Source: Holosporaceae bacterium (lineage in GTDB: Bacteria; Pseudomonadota; Alphaproteobacteria; UBA3830). From it: a DNA stretch of 14,147 bases. Location of the stretch: NCBI GenBank assembly GCA_031284345.1, contig JAITAC010000137.1, positions 1 to 14,147 on the forward strand. The letters run 5' to 3'. The notes beneath the pieces were generated by a model. The model was not told the DNA's origin. It ran no database searches and saw nothing but the letters and a program-made list of their open reading frames with translations. Position numbers and translations under genes: made by a program. This document shows, one piece after another, positions 5,109 to 13,831 of this stretch. Position 1 is the first letter of the stretch; each line of letters opens with the position of its first letter.

Positions 5109-7907
5109 ATGAATTTTAAAGATACGATTTTTTTACCAGAAACAGATTTCCAAATGCGCGGGAATTTAGCTTCCAAAGAACCGGAAATTTTGAGTTACTG
5201 GGAAAGTTTAAACATATACGATCAGTGCAGATCAAGAGCTCGAGCATGTGAGAAATTCATTTTACACGACGGTCCTCCGTTTTCCAACGGTACACCCCAT
5301 GCCGGCACCGCCATGAACAAGGTTCTGAAGGATATCGTGGTGCGCATGAAGCAAATGCAGGGATTCGACGCTCCATTTGTGCCCGGATGGGATTGTCACG
5401 GTCTTCCCATAGAATGGAAAATTGAGGAAAAACTTAGGGGCCAGGGAATAAATAAAGACGATATCTCGGTGGCTAATTTTCGTAACATGTGTCGGGAATT
5501 TGCCGAGTATTGGATCGACGTTCAGCGCAATGGCTTCAAGCGACTGGGCGTAAACGGCAATTGGGAAAATCCCTATTTAACCATGAGTCCCAGAGCCGAA
5601 TCCAGCATTATAAGACTAATTGGGAAATTTGTATTGGATGGAGCTCTCTATAGGGGCGAGCGTCCGGTTTTCTGGTCGGTGGTGGAGAAGACGGCGCTGG
5701 CGGACGCTGAAATAGAATATATGGATAAAAAATCTACTAGCATCTACGTGGCATTCAAAATAAAAAAATCGCCGAAGTTAGCTCATTTGCAAGACGCTTA
5801 CTGCATGATATGGACCACGACTCCCTGGTCCATTCCCGGCAACAGAGCGATTTCTTATTCCGAAAAAATAAATTACTGTCTTTTAGAAATCGAAAATAAA
5901 AAATACATCGTTGCCCAGGAGCTGGTGAAAAATTTTTTCAGCACCACCGGTCTTGGGGGCGAAATTTTACATGAGTTTTCCGGAACTATGTTGGGAGAAG
6001 TGGTGTGCAGTCATCCGCTGGCAGATTATGGCTATGATTTCGATGTTCCTTTACTGGACGGAGATCACGTAAAGACAGATGCGGGCACCGGTTTGGTTCA
6101 CACGGCTCCGGAACACGGCGTAGACGATTTTTACATTTGCAAAAAATACGGTATCGAAGTGCCCCAGACCGTCGACGGTGACGGCTTATATTATGATCAT
6201 GTGCCGCTGTTTGCAGGCAAACATGTATTTAAGGTGGAGCCGCTTCTGTTGCAAGCGCTGAACGACGTTGGAGCGCTGTTGTTTAGGTCGGTCATAACCC
6301 ACAGCTATCCGCATTCCTGGAGGTCCAAGGCGCCGCTGATATTTCGGGCGACACGCCAGTGGTTCATCAGCTTGGACAACACCGGACTGAGAAAAAAAGC
6401 TATGGACGAACTAGAAAAAGTCAACTGGATACCAAAACAAGGCTACAATCGCATAAAGTCATTTATTGAAAATAGAGGCGATTGGTGCCTGTCTCGCCAA
6501 AGAGTTTGGGGAGTACCTCTTCCGCTGTTCCTGGATAAAAAAACCGGAGAACCTCTAAAAGACCCTGAAATTTTCGAGCGCATCGCCGATATTTTCGCGC
6601 AGGAAGGCTCCAACGCCTGGTTTTCTCATGATGTGGAATATTTTCTGGGCAATAAATATAACGCCGACAACTACGAAAAAATAAATGATACCATGGACGT
6701 CTGGTTCGAAAGCGCATCGACCCATTCCTATGTCGTCAGAGACCATGAAGACCCAGAAATAAAGGCAGATCTGTACCTGGAAGGATCAGATCAACATCGC
6801 GGATGGTTTCAGCATTCGCTGCTGAATTCCTGTGGCATATATGGAAATTCTCCATTCAAAGCCGTGCTCACTCACGGTTTTATCGTGGATGAAAAAGGCC
6901 GAAAAATGTCGAAGTCCCTCGGCAATACCATAACATTGGACGAAGTTGTACAAAATTGGGGCGCCGACATCTTCAGAATGTGGGTGGCCGGCAGCGACTA
7001 CACCCAGGACCTCAAATTGGGCATAAATATTCTCAAGCAGCTGGAAGACGTATATAGAAAATTAAGAAATACCTTGCGCTATCTGCTGGGCGCACTCTCG
7101 GGCTATGACGCCAAATACGAAAATATCGAATATTCCGCATTGCCGGATCTTGAAAAATGGGTGCTGCATCGATTGTATGAAATAGAAAACGAACTGGATC
7201 AATGCGTAAATTCCTACGACATTAATAAATATTTCACGATTATACATACATTTTGCTCCGGAGATTTGTCGTCTTTCTTCTTTGATATCAGAAAAGATTG
7301 CCTCTACTGCGATCAGCGAGAAGATGAAAAACGCCGCGCCTACCGTCATGTGTTGCATATATTGTTCCAGCATTTGGCGAGGCGTCTGGCGCCGATAATT
7401 GTGTATACCGCAGAAGAAGCATGGCTGAGTTTCCAGGAAGCAAAAACAAAACATACGGAAACTTCTTCTGAAAAATCTGAAAGAAATGCGGCTTCCGAGC
7501 ATTTGGAAAAATTTCTGGCTCCCGGCGACCACTGGTTTAATCCGCAATTGTATGCCAAAATTAATAAAGTTAAGGAAATCAGAAAAAGCCTCACAACCGC
7601 CCTAGAAATAGCCCGCAAAGAAAAAATTTTGGGATCTAGTCTGCAGGCTCTCGTGGAAATTTTCGATCCGGACCATATCATTCCCATCAGTTGCGAAGAT
7701 TTTTGGGCAGAAATCAGTATCACCTCCGCCGTAAAATTGCATAATGCGCCGATTCCCGCGAATGCTTTCGTCGCAGACGATATCAAAAATATAGGTGTTG
7801 TCGTGTCGCTGGCTCCGGGAGTAAAATGCGAACGATGCTGGAAAATTTCCACCGACCTCAACGGAGATAAAATATGTTTGCGGTGCCAAAAAGTTTTGGC
7901 TCAGTAA
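5109..7907 (+). CDS. ileS: Isoleucyl-tRNA synthetase
   Basis: This cytoplasmic class Ia enzyme charges tRNA-Ile and edits mischarged valine. Residues here count from the ATG at 5109 (932 residues, normal for bacterial IleRS). The Rossmann core opens with the HIGH-equivalent PHAGTAMNK (about residues 63-71) and PGWDCHGLPIEWK. The CP1 editing domain shows WTTTPWSIPGN and GTGLVHTAPEHGVDDF. The catalytic domain resumes with GDWCLSRQRVWGVPLP and GSDQHRGWFQ, and KMSKS is intact (near residues 599-603). The C-terminus carries the zinc-binding CERCW and CLRCQ pairs in the last 30 residues. The start is set at 5109 because GGTGA (5099-5103) is a good ribosome site five bases upstream and family members usually begin MNFKDT; the in-frame ATG at 5097 lacks one. 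It is the first gene of the operon. The HIGH motif reading HAGT is divergent. Confidence 0.97.
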   Translation: MNFKDTIFLPETDFQMRGNLASKEPEILSYWESLNIYDQCRSRARACEKFILHDGPPFSNGTPHAGTAMNKVLKDIVVRMKQMQGFDAPFVPGWDCHGLPIEWKIEEKLRGQGINKDDISVANFRNMCREFAEYWIDVQRNGFKRLGVNGNWENPYLTMSPRAESSIIRLIGKFVLDGALYRGERPVFWSVVEKTALADAEIEYMDKKSTSIYVAFKIKKSPKLAHLQDAYCMIWTTTPWSIPGNRAISYSEKINYCLLEIENKKYIVAQELVKNFFSTTGLGGEILHEFSGTMLGEVVCSHPLADYGYDFDVPLLDGDHVKTDAGTGLVHTAPEHGVDDFYICKKYGIEVPQTVDGDGLYYDHVPLFAGKHVFKVEPLLLQALNDVGALLFRSVITHSYPHSWRSKAPLIFRATRQWFISLDNTGLRKKAMDELEKVNWIPKQGYNRIKSFIENRGDWCLSRQRVWGVPLPLFLDKKTGEPLKDPEIFERIADIFAQEGSNAWFSHDVEYFLGNKYNADNYEKINDTMDVWFESASTHSYVVRDHEDPEIKADLYLEGSDQHRGWFQHSLLNSCGIYGNSPFKAVLTHGFIVDEKGRKMSKSLGNTITLDEVVQNWGADIFRMWVAGSDYTQDLKLGINILKQLEDVYRKLRNTLRYLLGALSGYDAKYENIEYSALPDLEKWVLHRLYEIENELDQCVNSYDINKYFTIIHTFCSGDLSSFFFDIRKDCLYCDQREDEKRRAYRHVLHILFQHLARRLAPIIVYTAEEAWLSFQEAKTKHTETSSEKSERNAASEHLEKFLAPGDHWFNPQLYAKINKVKEIRKSLTTALEIARKEKILGSSLQALVEIFDPDHIIPISCEDFWAEISITSAVKLHNAPIPANAFVADDIKNIGVVVSLAPGVKCERCWKISTDLNGDKICLRCQKVLAQ

Positions 7908-8353
7908 AATGGGCCGTCATCTGTTTTACAGTAGTGCTGCTGGGAGATCAGCTTTCTAAGCAGTTGGTAAAAATATACTTGGACGGCCAAAATTCGCTGA
8001 AAATATTTCCGTTTTTTAATTTTGTACTCGTGAGAAATAGCGGTGTTTCTTTTGGGGTACTCCGGAATATATCGCCGATTTTTTTAATATTGGCGTCGCT
8101 GGCAGTGGCAATATATTTAGTGCTCTGGTCTCGACGCAACACATTGTATCGATTGCCGATGGCGCTGGTGGTGGGAGGAGCAATCGGCAATATTTTGGAT
8201 AGAATTTTTTACGGCTCCGTAATAGATTTTCTGGATTTTCACATCTGCGAATACCATTGGCCGGCATTTAACGTTGCGGACAGTTCCATCGTGATCGGAG
8301 CGCTGCTATTGTTTTTTGTGTCATATAAATGTGATAATGAGGTTGCCTCCTGA
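7874..8353 (+). CDS. lspA: Lipoprotein signal peptidase (signal peptidase II)
   Basis: LspA is an inner-membrane aspartyl peptidase that removes the signal peptide of diacylglyceryl-modified prolipoproteins. The 159-residue protein has the usual four hydrophobic segments (about 12-30, 65-84, 93-108 and 136-151). Conserved blocks are visible in order: GDQLSKQ (D25), RNSGVSFG, VGGAIGNILDR, SVIDFLDF and FNVADSSI. D118 and D136 fit the catalytic pair. The ATG at 7874 lies inside the end of ileS (34-base overlap) and has GGAG (7863-7866) seven bases upstream, so translation is probably coupled to ileS. The pairing ileS-lspA is widespread in bacteria. Likely substrates in this window are the lipoprotein immediately downstream and the ankyrin lipoprotein. 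Confidence 0.96.
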   Translation: MFAVPKSFGSVKWAVICFTVVLLGDQLSKQLVKIYLDGQNSLKIFPFFNFVLVRNSGVSFGVLRNISPIFLILASLAVAIYLVLWSRRNTLYRLPMALVVGGAIGNILDRIFYGSVIDFLDFHICEYHWPAFNVADSSIVIGALLLFFVSYKCDNEVAS

Positions 8354-8358
8354 GGAGG
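8346..8358 (+). promoter_or_regulatory. Palindrome over the lspA stop that can hide a perfect ribosome site
   Basis: CCTCCTGAGGAGG can pair CCTCC (8346-8350) with GGAGG (8354-8358); the lspA stop TGA occupies the centre. The right arm is an ideal Shine-Dalgarno sequence. It is well placed for a TTG at 8363 that is in frame with the lipoprotein, while the more likely ATG at 8390 has its own GAGGTGA. The structure could couple termination of lspA with initiation of the next gene. This is seen in the sequence; the role is inference. Confidence 0.4.
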
Positions 8359-8389
8359 TGTTTTGGGTAAATTGGTGATTGAGGTGAAT

Positions 8390-8623
8390 ATGAAAAATAT
8401 ATCTGTGTTATTTGTGCTGTTATTTTTGAGTGGATGCAATACTCCCGAAAATGAAAAAATAAACACTGAATCTCTAAAAGAAACAAATAAACTGCTGATT
8501 CCGCCAATACTTGGCCAATCATCGGCGCCAGTGGAGAAAGGACACAGTGTGACGCAGAAAATTGATCGGCAGGCCAAGTCCGAAATCCAGCGGCCAAAGG
8601 ACGGGAAAAATTTGACGCACTAG
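8390..8623 (+). CDS. Small lipoprotein, possibly a reduced DUF3035/BamF-type protein
   Basis: The 77-residue product begins MKNISVLFVLLFLSGC, a clear signal with lipobox LSGC and C16 as the lipidation site. The mature part is a short hydrophilic segment with one PP motif (IPPILG) and no cysteine. GAGGTGA (8381-8387) precedes the ATG; an in-frame TTG at 8363 would add a less typical signal N-terminus. In many Alphaproteobacteria the gene between lspA and the M16 genes encodes a DUF3035 lipoprotein of the outer-membrane assembly complex (BamF). Position and the proline motif suggest this is a shortened relative, but sequence similarity alone is too weak to claim it. Lipoprotein status is confident. 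Confidence 0.75.
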   Translation: MKNISVLFVLLFLSGCNTPENEKINTESLKETNKLLIPPILGQSSAPVEKGHSVTQKIDRQAKSEIQRPKDGKNLTH

Positions 8624-8641
8624 TCAAAAATGGAGCGCGTT

Positions 8642-9967
8642 ATGTTTAAAAAATTCCTTTTTTCTTTATTTTTGTTGTATTCCTTTCCTATGGTAAACGC
8701 CACTGGTAACACACACGAATATAAAGACAGTTCCGAATGTAAATTGGAAAACGGCATATCTGTTATTTTTATGGAGACATCGAAAAGTGATCTGCTTATG
8801 GTGGCACTTTGCGTTTCCGCAGGTAGCACGGACGAAATCGAGAAAGAAGGCGTTGCTAACCTTCTTGCCAATATTCTCTCGCAGAAATATATGAGTAGCA
8901 GGAAGGAAAATGCTACTCAACCTGTCTTTGAGAGCAATTTCTATACCGGCTATGATCAGAGCGTCTACTATCTTCAGGGGAAGCTAGAAAATCTTGACGT
9001 TTTTCTAAAAAATCTGAGTGAATTATTTTTGGAGTCATCGTTTGATCCATTAGAGATTGCCGCTTCTAGGAATCTGGTGGAGCAAACCATTGCTGGCGAT
9101 GAGCAAATAGATCGGATGCTGATCAAAAAAGAAGCAAGAAAATCAATGTATTGGCATTCTAAATATGGATCCAGCATCTACGGCGCCAAAGAGGATCTCA
9201 AGCTCATAAATGAAGATGACATTGCTCTGTTTAAAAAAAAGCACTACACAACAGATAGAGTTACCATCATTATTGCGGGCGATATTTCGAAAAACAAAGC
9301 ATTGGATGCGATCAAAAAATATTTCGGCGATATCGAAAATACATCGTCGTCCCTAGAGCGACTGCAAGAGCCGGAACATCACGGATCTGTTGTGCAAATC
9401 ACAAAATACAGCGATCAAGTGAGCGTTCCGGTAATAGAAATGTACTGGAAAGTACCGAATTATAGGAATCATCGAGAACAAGCTCTGGCAACGGAGATTT
9501 ACATTAAACATCTCAGTGATATGTTGCAAAAAAGCCTGATTGATGAGCAAAAAAATCTATCTTCCATTGCATTCAGCTATTCCTTTTGGAATTACGACTA
9601 CGGCGATTTCTGCATGACCGTAACGGCAAAAAATTCCGACAACATCGATGAGATAATAATATCGGTGCTGTCAGAAATTAAGTACATTGCTTCCACAGCA
9701 CTGACCAAAAATCAGGCGGATGCCGCTTCCCAAAAACTCTTCGAAACCTCTAAAATGTGCGGAAAAGATCCGTTGGAAGCTCTCGATTGCTTTTCCAGAA
9801 AAATCAGTGCCGGCAACGATTTCGAATTTGTAAAAAAATTCGCCCTCAATATCAATAAATATTCTCTGGAGGAAGTAAATAAGCAGGCAAAGGAAATTTT
9901 TGGAAAAGATCCCTGTGTGATCTGCGTAATAAAACCGCAGTCCGAAATAACAGGAGCTTCAAAATGA
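8642..9967 (+). CDS. Inactive M16-family (insulinase-like) peptidase homologue, exported
   Basis: The 441-residue protein has a cleavable signal peptide (MFKKFLFSLFLLYSFPMVNA) and two M16-type halves. The first has LENGISVIFMET, VSAGSTDE and, later, HYTTDRVTIIIAGDI. In active members the metal site is HxxEH within a G-AH-LEH context. Here the same place reads GVANLLANIL, so both histidines are Asn (N73, N77) and the glutamate position is Ala. The protein should not bind zinc or cleave peptides. Alphaproteobacteria often encode a tandem pair, one active and one inactive; only the inactive type is present here. It may act as a scaffold or as partner of an active subunit elsewhere, probably in the periplasm. 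ATG at 8642 is chosen because GGAG (8632-8635) sits six bases upstream; an ATG at 8630 precedes it. It overlaps pgi by four bases. Confidence 0.88.
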   Translation: MFKKFLFSLFLLYSFPMVNATGNTHEYKDSSECKLENGISVIFMETSKSDLLMVALCVSAGSTDEIEKEGVANLLANILSQKYMSSRKENATQPVFESNFYTGYDQSVYYLQGKLENLDVFLKNLSELFLESSFDPLEIAASRNLVEQTIAGDEQIDRMLIKKEARKSMYWHSKYGSSIYGAKEDLKLINEDDIALFKKKHYTTDRVTIIIAGDISKNKALDAIKKYFGDIENTSSSLERLQEPEHHGSVVQITKYSDQVSVPVIEMYWKVPNYRNHREQALATEIYIKHLSDMLQKSLIDEQKNLSSIAFSYSFWNYDYGDFCMTVTAKNSDNIDEIIISVLSEIKYIASTALTKNQADAASQKLFETSKMCGKDPLEALDCFSRKISAGNDFEFVKKFALNINKYSLEEVNKQAKEIFGKDPCVICVIKPQSEITGASK

Positions 9968-11121
9968 TTCGATATGACGTCGTAAATGGATCTCTTCTGG
10001 AAACAGTAAGCGCACTTAGTCTGGAGCATTTGTCGCATGTGGACAATATCATCAGGGGCGGCAATGATCTCAAATTTTTAGAGCATCCTCGGCTGAAAAA
10101 ATGGCTATCGCTGGAGAAATTTATAATTTTCGGCGCCGGAGGAGCAAGTCTAGGAGGACAATGCATCCACGCCATTTGCGCGTCAAAAGATACCAAGGGA
10201 AAAATTATATTTTCCTACAACCTAGATCCACATACACTGAAAAATATGTTGGAAACTATATCTCCGCAAACGGGATTTTTGTGTATTTCCAAATCCGGAG
10301 AAACTCTGGAGACCATTTCTCAATTGCTGCTGATCATGGAACATCAGGGACACAGTGAAATCGCTGATCGGGTCATGGTGATAACCGAAGATAAACCGTC
10401 GTCTCTGAGAAAAATAGCAATCCAATGCGGTTTCTTTTGCATTGATCATCCTAAAGATATTGGCGGAAGATTCTCGGTATTTTCCGCCGTTGGCATGCTG
10501 CCGGCGTTTATCTGCGGCATTGATCCGCAGCGCATTCGCGACGGCGCACAGCAATATTGGAAGACGTCTCCGCATTTAGCTTTGGCGGGAGCTCGCTTCG
10601 TTGCCGGTCATTCTCAGCATTCGTCATTTATTTATTCCGATAAATTATCGCTTTTGGGAGCCTGGATAGCGCAGCTCTACGCCGAAAGCACGGGGAAATC
10701 CGGCGTTGGTATCACACCTTTGACTGCAATGGGATCCTTCGACCAGCATAGTCAGTTGCAGCTGTATTTGGATGGTCCCCGCGATAAATGCTTTACATTT
10801 TTCCTGGAAAAACAAAAAACTAACCTGAAAATATCTTCAAAAATTTTTGTGCCGGAAGCGTTTTCATATATGAAAAACAAAAATATCTTTGATGTTTTCG
10901 AAGCTCAACATAATGCTACACTGGAATCTTTGGTGGAAAAGGACTTGCCCGTAAGAAGAATCGAAATTCCAGAGATTACGCCGGAAATTTTAGGAGCTCT
11001 TTTTGCTCACTTCATTGGAGAAGTTATTGGCGTCTGTCATCTCATGAACATAAATGCCTTTGATCAACCTGCGGTGGAGCGCGGCAAGATTATCACTCAA
11101 AAATTATTGGAGGCCACTTGA
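9964..11121 (+). CDS. pgi: Glucose-6-phosphate isomerase, short form
   Basis: This enzyme interconverts glucose 6-phosphate and fructose 6-phosphate in the cytoplasm. Visible motifs include [11 protein letters not shown] (56-66), the phosphate-binding KSGETLET (110-117), [10 protein letters not shown] (165-174), ESTGK (241-245), [12 protein letters not shown] (257-268, with the ring-opening His at 262) and [13 protein letters not shown] ending at the catalytic Lys 375. At 385 residues it is shorter than most bacterial PGIs (about 445-550), chiefly through a reduced N-terminal region and C-terminus, but all active-site segments are present. The ATG overlaps the M16 stop (ATGA), and its own TGA overlaps the TTG start of the next gene, so it is translationally embedded in the operon. 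Its presence implies that part of the sugar pathway is retained, for glycolysis or for envelope sugar precursors. Confidence 0.94.
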   Translation: MIRYDVVNGSLLETVSALSLEHLSHVDNIIRGGNDLKFLEHPRLKKWLSLEKFIIFGAGGASLGGQCIHAICASKDTKGKIIFSYNLDPHTLKNMLETISPQTGFLCISKSGETLETISQLLLIMEHQGHSEIADRVMVITEDKPSSLRKIAIQCGFFCIDHPKDIGGRFSVFSAVGMLPAFICGIDPQRIRDGAQQYWKTSPHLALAGARFVAGHSQHSSFIYSDKLSLLGAWIAQLYAESTGKSGVGITPLTAMGSFDQHSQLQLYLDGPRDKCFTFFLEKQKTNLKISSKIFVPEAFSYMKNKNIFDVFEAQHNATLESLVEKDLPVRRIEIPEITPEILGALFAHFIGEVIGVCHLMNINAFDQPAVERGKIITQKLLEAT

Positions 11122-12461
11122 AAATAATAAATTTCGACAAAATGCAGGCGCTGGGAAACGATTTCGTGATGATCGACAAAGCACAAATGGTGAATCTTGA
11201 AGATCACGCCGGGTTTTTTCGAAATGTAAGTCATCGCACTTTGGGCGTCGGATGTGATTTGGTGGTACTTTATAGCCTCGACGCCGCCGAGATCGACGCA
11301 TCTTTTTTCAACGCTGACGGCAGCGAGGCGGAAATTTGCGGAAACGCTGCCCGCTGCCTCGGCCTTCTGGCAAAAATACGTCATCCGGATCTAAAATCCG
11401 TTCTCCTCAAAACCAAAACTAGAACCTACGTTTTGCACATGCAGGAGGACAGTAATATTTCGATAAATTTCGGAAAACCAACGGCATTAGCACTGTCCGC
11501 AGGAGTTCCAGATCCCATGAATCTTCGTCTAAGCGAGGATCTGCATCTGAACGACGATCTACGGAATAAATTGGCACAGCTAGAGCTTCGACAGGTATCA
11601 GGTCTGTCTGTTGGAAATCCGCATTTAGTGCTACTGATGAAGCATATGCCGTCCCTTGAGCAGGCGCAGTATCTGGGATCTGTTCTGGAAAGCAATCCGC
11701 TGTTTCCGGCGAAGGTAAACGTTTCGTTTGGAAAAATTATTTCCGCAAATAGCATTGATCTGTTGGTGTTCGAGCGTGCCGACGGTTTGACATCCGCCTG
11801 CGGAAGTGGCGCAGTGGCTACCGCCATCGTTGCTAAAAAAAATAATTTTCTGAAATCAAACGAAATTTCCGTAATTCAACGGGGCGGATCCCTGCTAATG
11901 CACATCGACGCCGACGACAACTGCGTTCAAATAGGATCGGCAATGCATGTGTTTTCTGGTCAATATAAACTTGTGGCAAAAACAGTAACCACCAAAAAAG
12001 AAACCGATTCGTCAAAAATGGAAAATTCTCTCCGTAAAAATATAGTCGTCTACACCGACGGCGCCTGCAGTGGGAATCCAGGGCCCGGCGGCTGGGCTGC
12101 CCTCGTCATGTGTGACAATAAAAAACAAGAACTGTGCGGCTCTGAGCCTAACACCACCAATAATCGCATGGAAATGATGGCCGCCATTGCTGCACTGGAG
12201 TATTTCTCAACCCCCTGCACAATAAAACTGTACACCGACAGCACCTACGTGAAAAATGGCATTACCAAATGGATCCACGGCTGGCTAAAAAATAACTGGG
12301 TCAGTGCGGATAAAAAACCAGTAAAAAATAAAGATCTTTGGCTGCGTCTTCTGGAGGCTGCAAAGTTTCATGAAGTTTCTTGGCATTGGGTTGAAGGACA
12401 CGCGGGAAATGAATTCAATGAGCAGGTCGATAAAATCGCTAAAAATCAGTGCAGAAAGTAA
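11118..12461 (+). CDS. dapF-rnhA: Fusion of diaminopimelate epimerase and ribonuclease HI
   Basis: One uninterrupted frame of 447 residues joins two complete enzymes. Residues 1-285 are DapF, which converts LL- to meso-diaminopimelate for peptidoglycan and lysine. [24 protein letters not shown] (catalytic C74) and [11 protein letters not shown] (catalytic C228) are present, and the domain ends at [12 protein letters not shown] polar linker (about 286-306) leads into RNase HI (307-447), which removes RNA from RNA-DNA hybrids. Its [15 protein letters not shown] (D314), NNRMEMM (E352), LYTDSTY (D374), EGHAGNEFN (H428) and D438 form a full catalytic set. The start is TTG at 11118, with GGAGG (11109-11113) four bases before it, overlapping the pgi stop. 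M301 at 12018 could be an internal start for a free RNase HI, but no good ribosome site precedes it. I know of no functional link between the two activities. Confidence 0.93.
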   Translation: MKIINFDKMQALGNDFVMIDKAQMVNLEDHAGFFRNVSHRTLGVGCDLVVLYSLDAAEIDASFFNADGSEAEICGNAARCLGLLAKIRHPDLKSVLLKTKTRTYVLHMQEDSNISINFGKPTALALSAGVPDPMNLRLSEDLHLNDDLRNKLAQLELRQVSGLSVGNPHLVLLMKHMPSLEQAQYLGSVLESNPLFPAKVNVSFGKIISANSIDLLVFERADGLTSACGSGAVATAIVAKKNNFLKSNEISVIQRGGSLLMHIDADDNCVQIGSAMHVFSGQYKLVAKTVTTKKETDSSKMENSLRKNIVVYTDGACSGNPGPGGWAALVMCDNKKQELCGSEPNTTNNRMEMMAAIAALEYFSTPCTIKLYTDSTYVKNGITKWIHGWLKNNWVSADKKPVKNKDLWLRLLEAAKFHEVSWHWVEGHAGNEFNEQVDKIAKNQCRK

Positions 12462-12467
12462 TAGGAA

Positions 12468-13535
12468 ATGAAGAAAGAATCTCTTCTCGGAGCAGATTCC
12501 GCGGATCTAGAACGGAAATTTGCGCAAATTGGCCTGACTAAACTGGACGCCAAAAGAGTGCTCCCCTGGATTCACGTTAAGTGCGTCTCATCTTTCGATC
12601 TCATGACAGACATGCCGCACAAAATTAGACTATTGCTACCGGAATATTTTTCGCTGGAACGTCCTCTCTGCCGCAATCTACAAAAGTCCAGCGACGGAAC
12701 CCTGAAGGCTCTGCTGGAATTTCCCGACGGCCACCAAATCGAAACCGTTTTTATTCCGGACGAAAAAAGAAATACCGTATGCCTTTCAACCCAAGTGGGC
12801 TGCGCTATGGGCTGCAAATTTTGTAATACCGGACGGCAGTCTTTCGTGAGAAATTTGAGCTGTGCGGAAATTATGGCCCAGGTATTTTTTTGGAAAGATA
12901 TGCTGCCAATGCTAAAAGAATTATCGCATCCGCATCTTTCGAATCTGGTGTTCATGGGCATGGGGGAACCACTGCTGAACGCCGAAAATTTATTTCAGGC
13001 TTTGGAATTGCTGTTGGACACCAAAAAACACAATTTCTCTCGCAATAAAATTACGGTATCGACTTCCGGCATAGCGACAAATGACCTACAGCAGATGGCC
13101 AAATTCGGTATAAAATTAGCCATATCGCTGCATACTGCCAATGATGCTAAGCGCAGCGAGCTTATGCCCATCAACGGAAAATATAACATTGATGCATTGC
13201 TAAACGCTGCCCAAGAATATCTCAAAAGAAGCAACACCGAGCACGTTACTTTCGAATATTTGCTGTTGGCGGGAATAAATGATTCCGATGCCGATGCTCG
13301 CCAGCTGGCAAAGCTACTTTCGGGAATACGCTGCAAAGTTAATTTGATAATATTTAACAGCTGGAGCGGATCCACCTTTAGTGGCAGTTCCAGAATGAGA
13401 GCGGACGCTTTTCTATCTCTGTTATTGGCCAAAGGAATTCGCACCGTCATAAGAAAATCCCGCGGAAGTGACATATCGGCCGCCTGCGGTCAACTGAAGG
13501 GGGCCGGAGAGTTTATCGCTCCACGAATTTCCTAG
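12468..13535 (+). CDS. rlmN: Dual-specificity 23S rRNA/tRNA adenine C2 methyltransferase RlmN
   Basis: RlmN is a radical-SAM enzyme that methylates C2 of A2503 in 23S rRNA and A37 of certain tRNAs. The 355-residue protein has the iron-sulfur motif CAMGCKFC (C112, C116, C119), VFMGMGEPLLN, TVSTSGI, KLAISLHTAND and PINGKYN. The C-terminal SAACGQLKG carries C340, the cysteine expected to be transiently methylated. Length is normal. The ATG lies six bases after the dapF-rnhA stop with only AGGA one base upstream, a poorly spaced site, so reinitiation by ribosomes from the preceding gene is likely. It is the last gene of the operon; the palindromic element copy 2 begins twelve bases after its stop. 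Confidence 0.96.
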   Translation: MKKESLLGADSADLERKFAQIGLTKLDAKRVLPWIHVKCVSSFDLMTDMPHKIRLLLPEYFSLERPLCRNLQKSSDGTLKALLEFPDGHQIETVFIPDEKRNTVCLSTQVGCAMGCKFCNTGRQSFVRNLSCAEIMAQVFFWKDMLPMLKELSHPHLSNLVFMGMGEPLLNAENLFQALELLLDTKKHNFSRNKITVSTSGIATNDLQQMAKFGIKLAISLHTANDAKRSELMPINGKYNIDALLNAAQEYLKRSNTEHVTFEYLLLAGINDSDADARQLAKLLSGIRCKVNLIIFNSWSGSTFSGSSRMRADAFLSLLLAKGIRTVIRKSRGSDISAACGQLKGAGEFIAPRIS

Positions 13536-13546
13536 CACAATCTTAT

Positions 13547-13644
13547 ACCGATCCCATCTCTGATTTGCCATTGTTGATTGGACAGCTACTGATACAGCAC
13601 GCACTCCGCAAGTTGCTTGGATAATTCAAAATGGGATTTTGTAT
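13547..13644. repeat. 99-bp palindromic element, copy 2
   Basis: This copy is about 98 bp and shares the internal core GATTTGCCATTG, CAGCTACTGATACAGCACGC and TTGGATAATTCAAAATGGGA with copy 3. The left end ATACCGATCCCAT lacks one base and the right end reads ATGGGATTTTGTAT, so its outer inverted repeat has decayed more than in the other copies. It begins twelve bases after the rlmN stop, where its hairpin could also help end the operon transcript. It abuts the second repeat family at 13644. Confidence 0.85.
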
Positions 13645-13831
13645 TATACTCAATCACGCTGAGAAATTGTATCTTCGCGCGGCAACAATGCTGAATTTCC
13701 AGATAGATTCATTCTGATTCTAAACGTGAATGAGTATATACCCGATCACGGTAAGAAGTTGGATTTTTGTGCTGAAATAACGCTGAGTTCTCAGGCACTT
13801 CATTCCGGTTCTCATTGTGATTGAGTATATA
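13644..13831. repeat. Second repeat element with terminal inverted repeats (about 188 bp)
   Basis: TATACTCAATCACGCTGAGA begins at 13644, and an inverted version ending TGATTGAGTATA closes at about 13831; 19 of 21 end positions are complementary. A third, same-direction copy of the right end lies at 13708-13742. It forms a direct repeat with 13799-13833 (35 bp, 29 identical by eye, 91 bp apart). Such an arrangement looks like a small non-autonomous mobile element or a partly duplicated one. No coding capacity was seen. Confidence 0.65.

Noticed and set aside
7062..7861. Long minus-strand frames opposite the 3' end of ileS
   Set aside because: Antisense shadows of a highly conserved gene, without ribosome sites or motifs.
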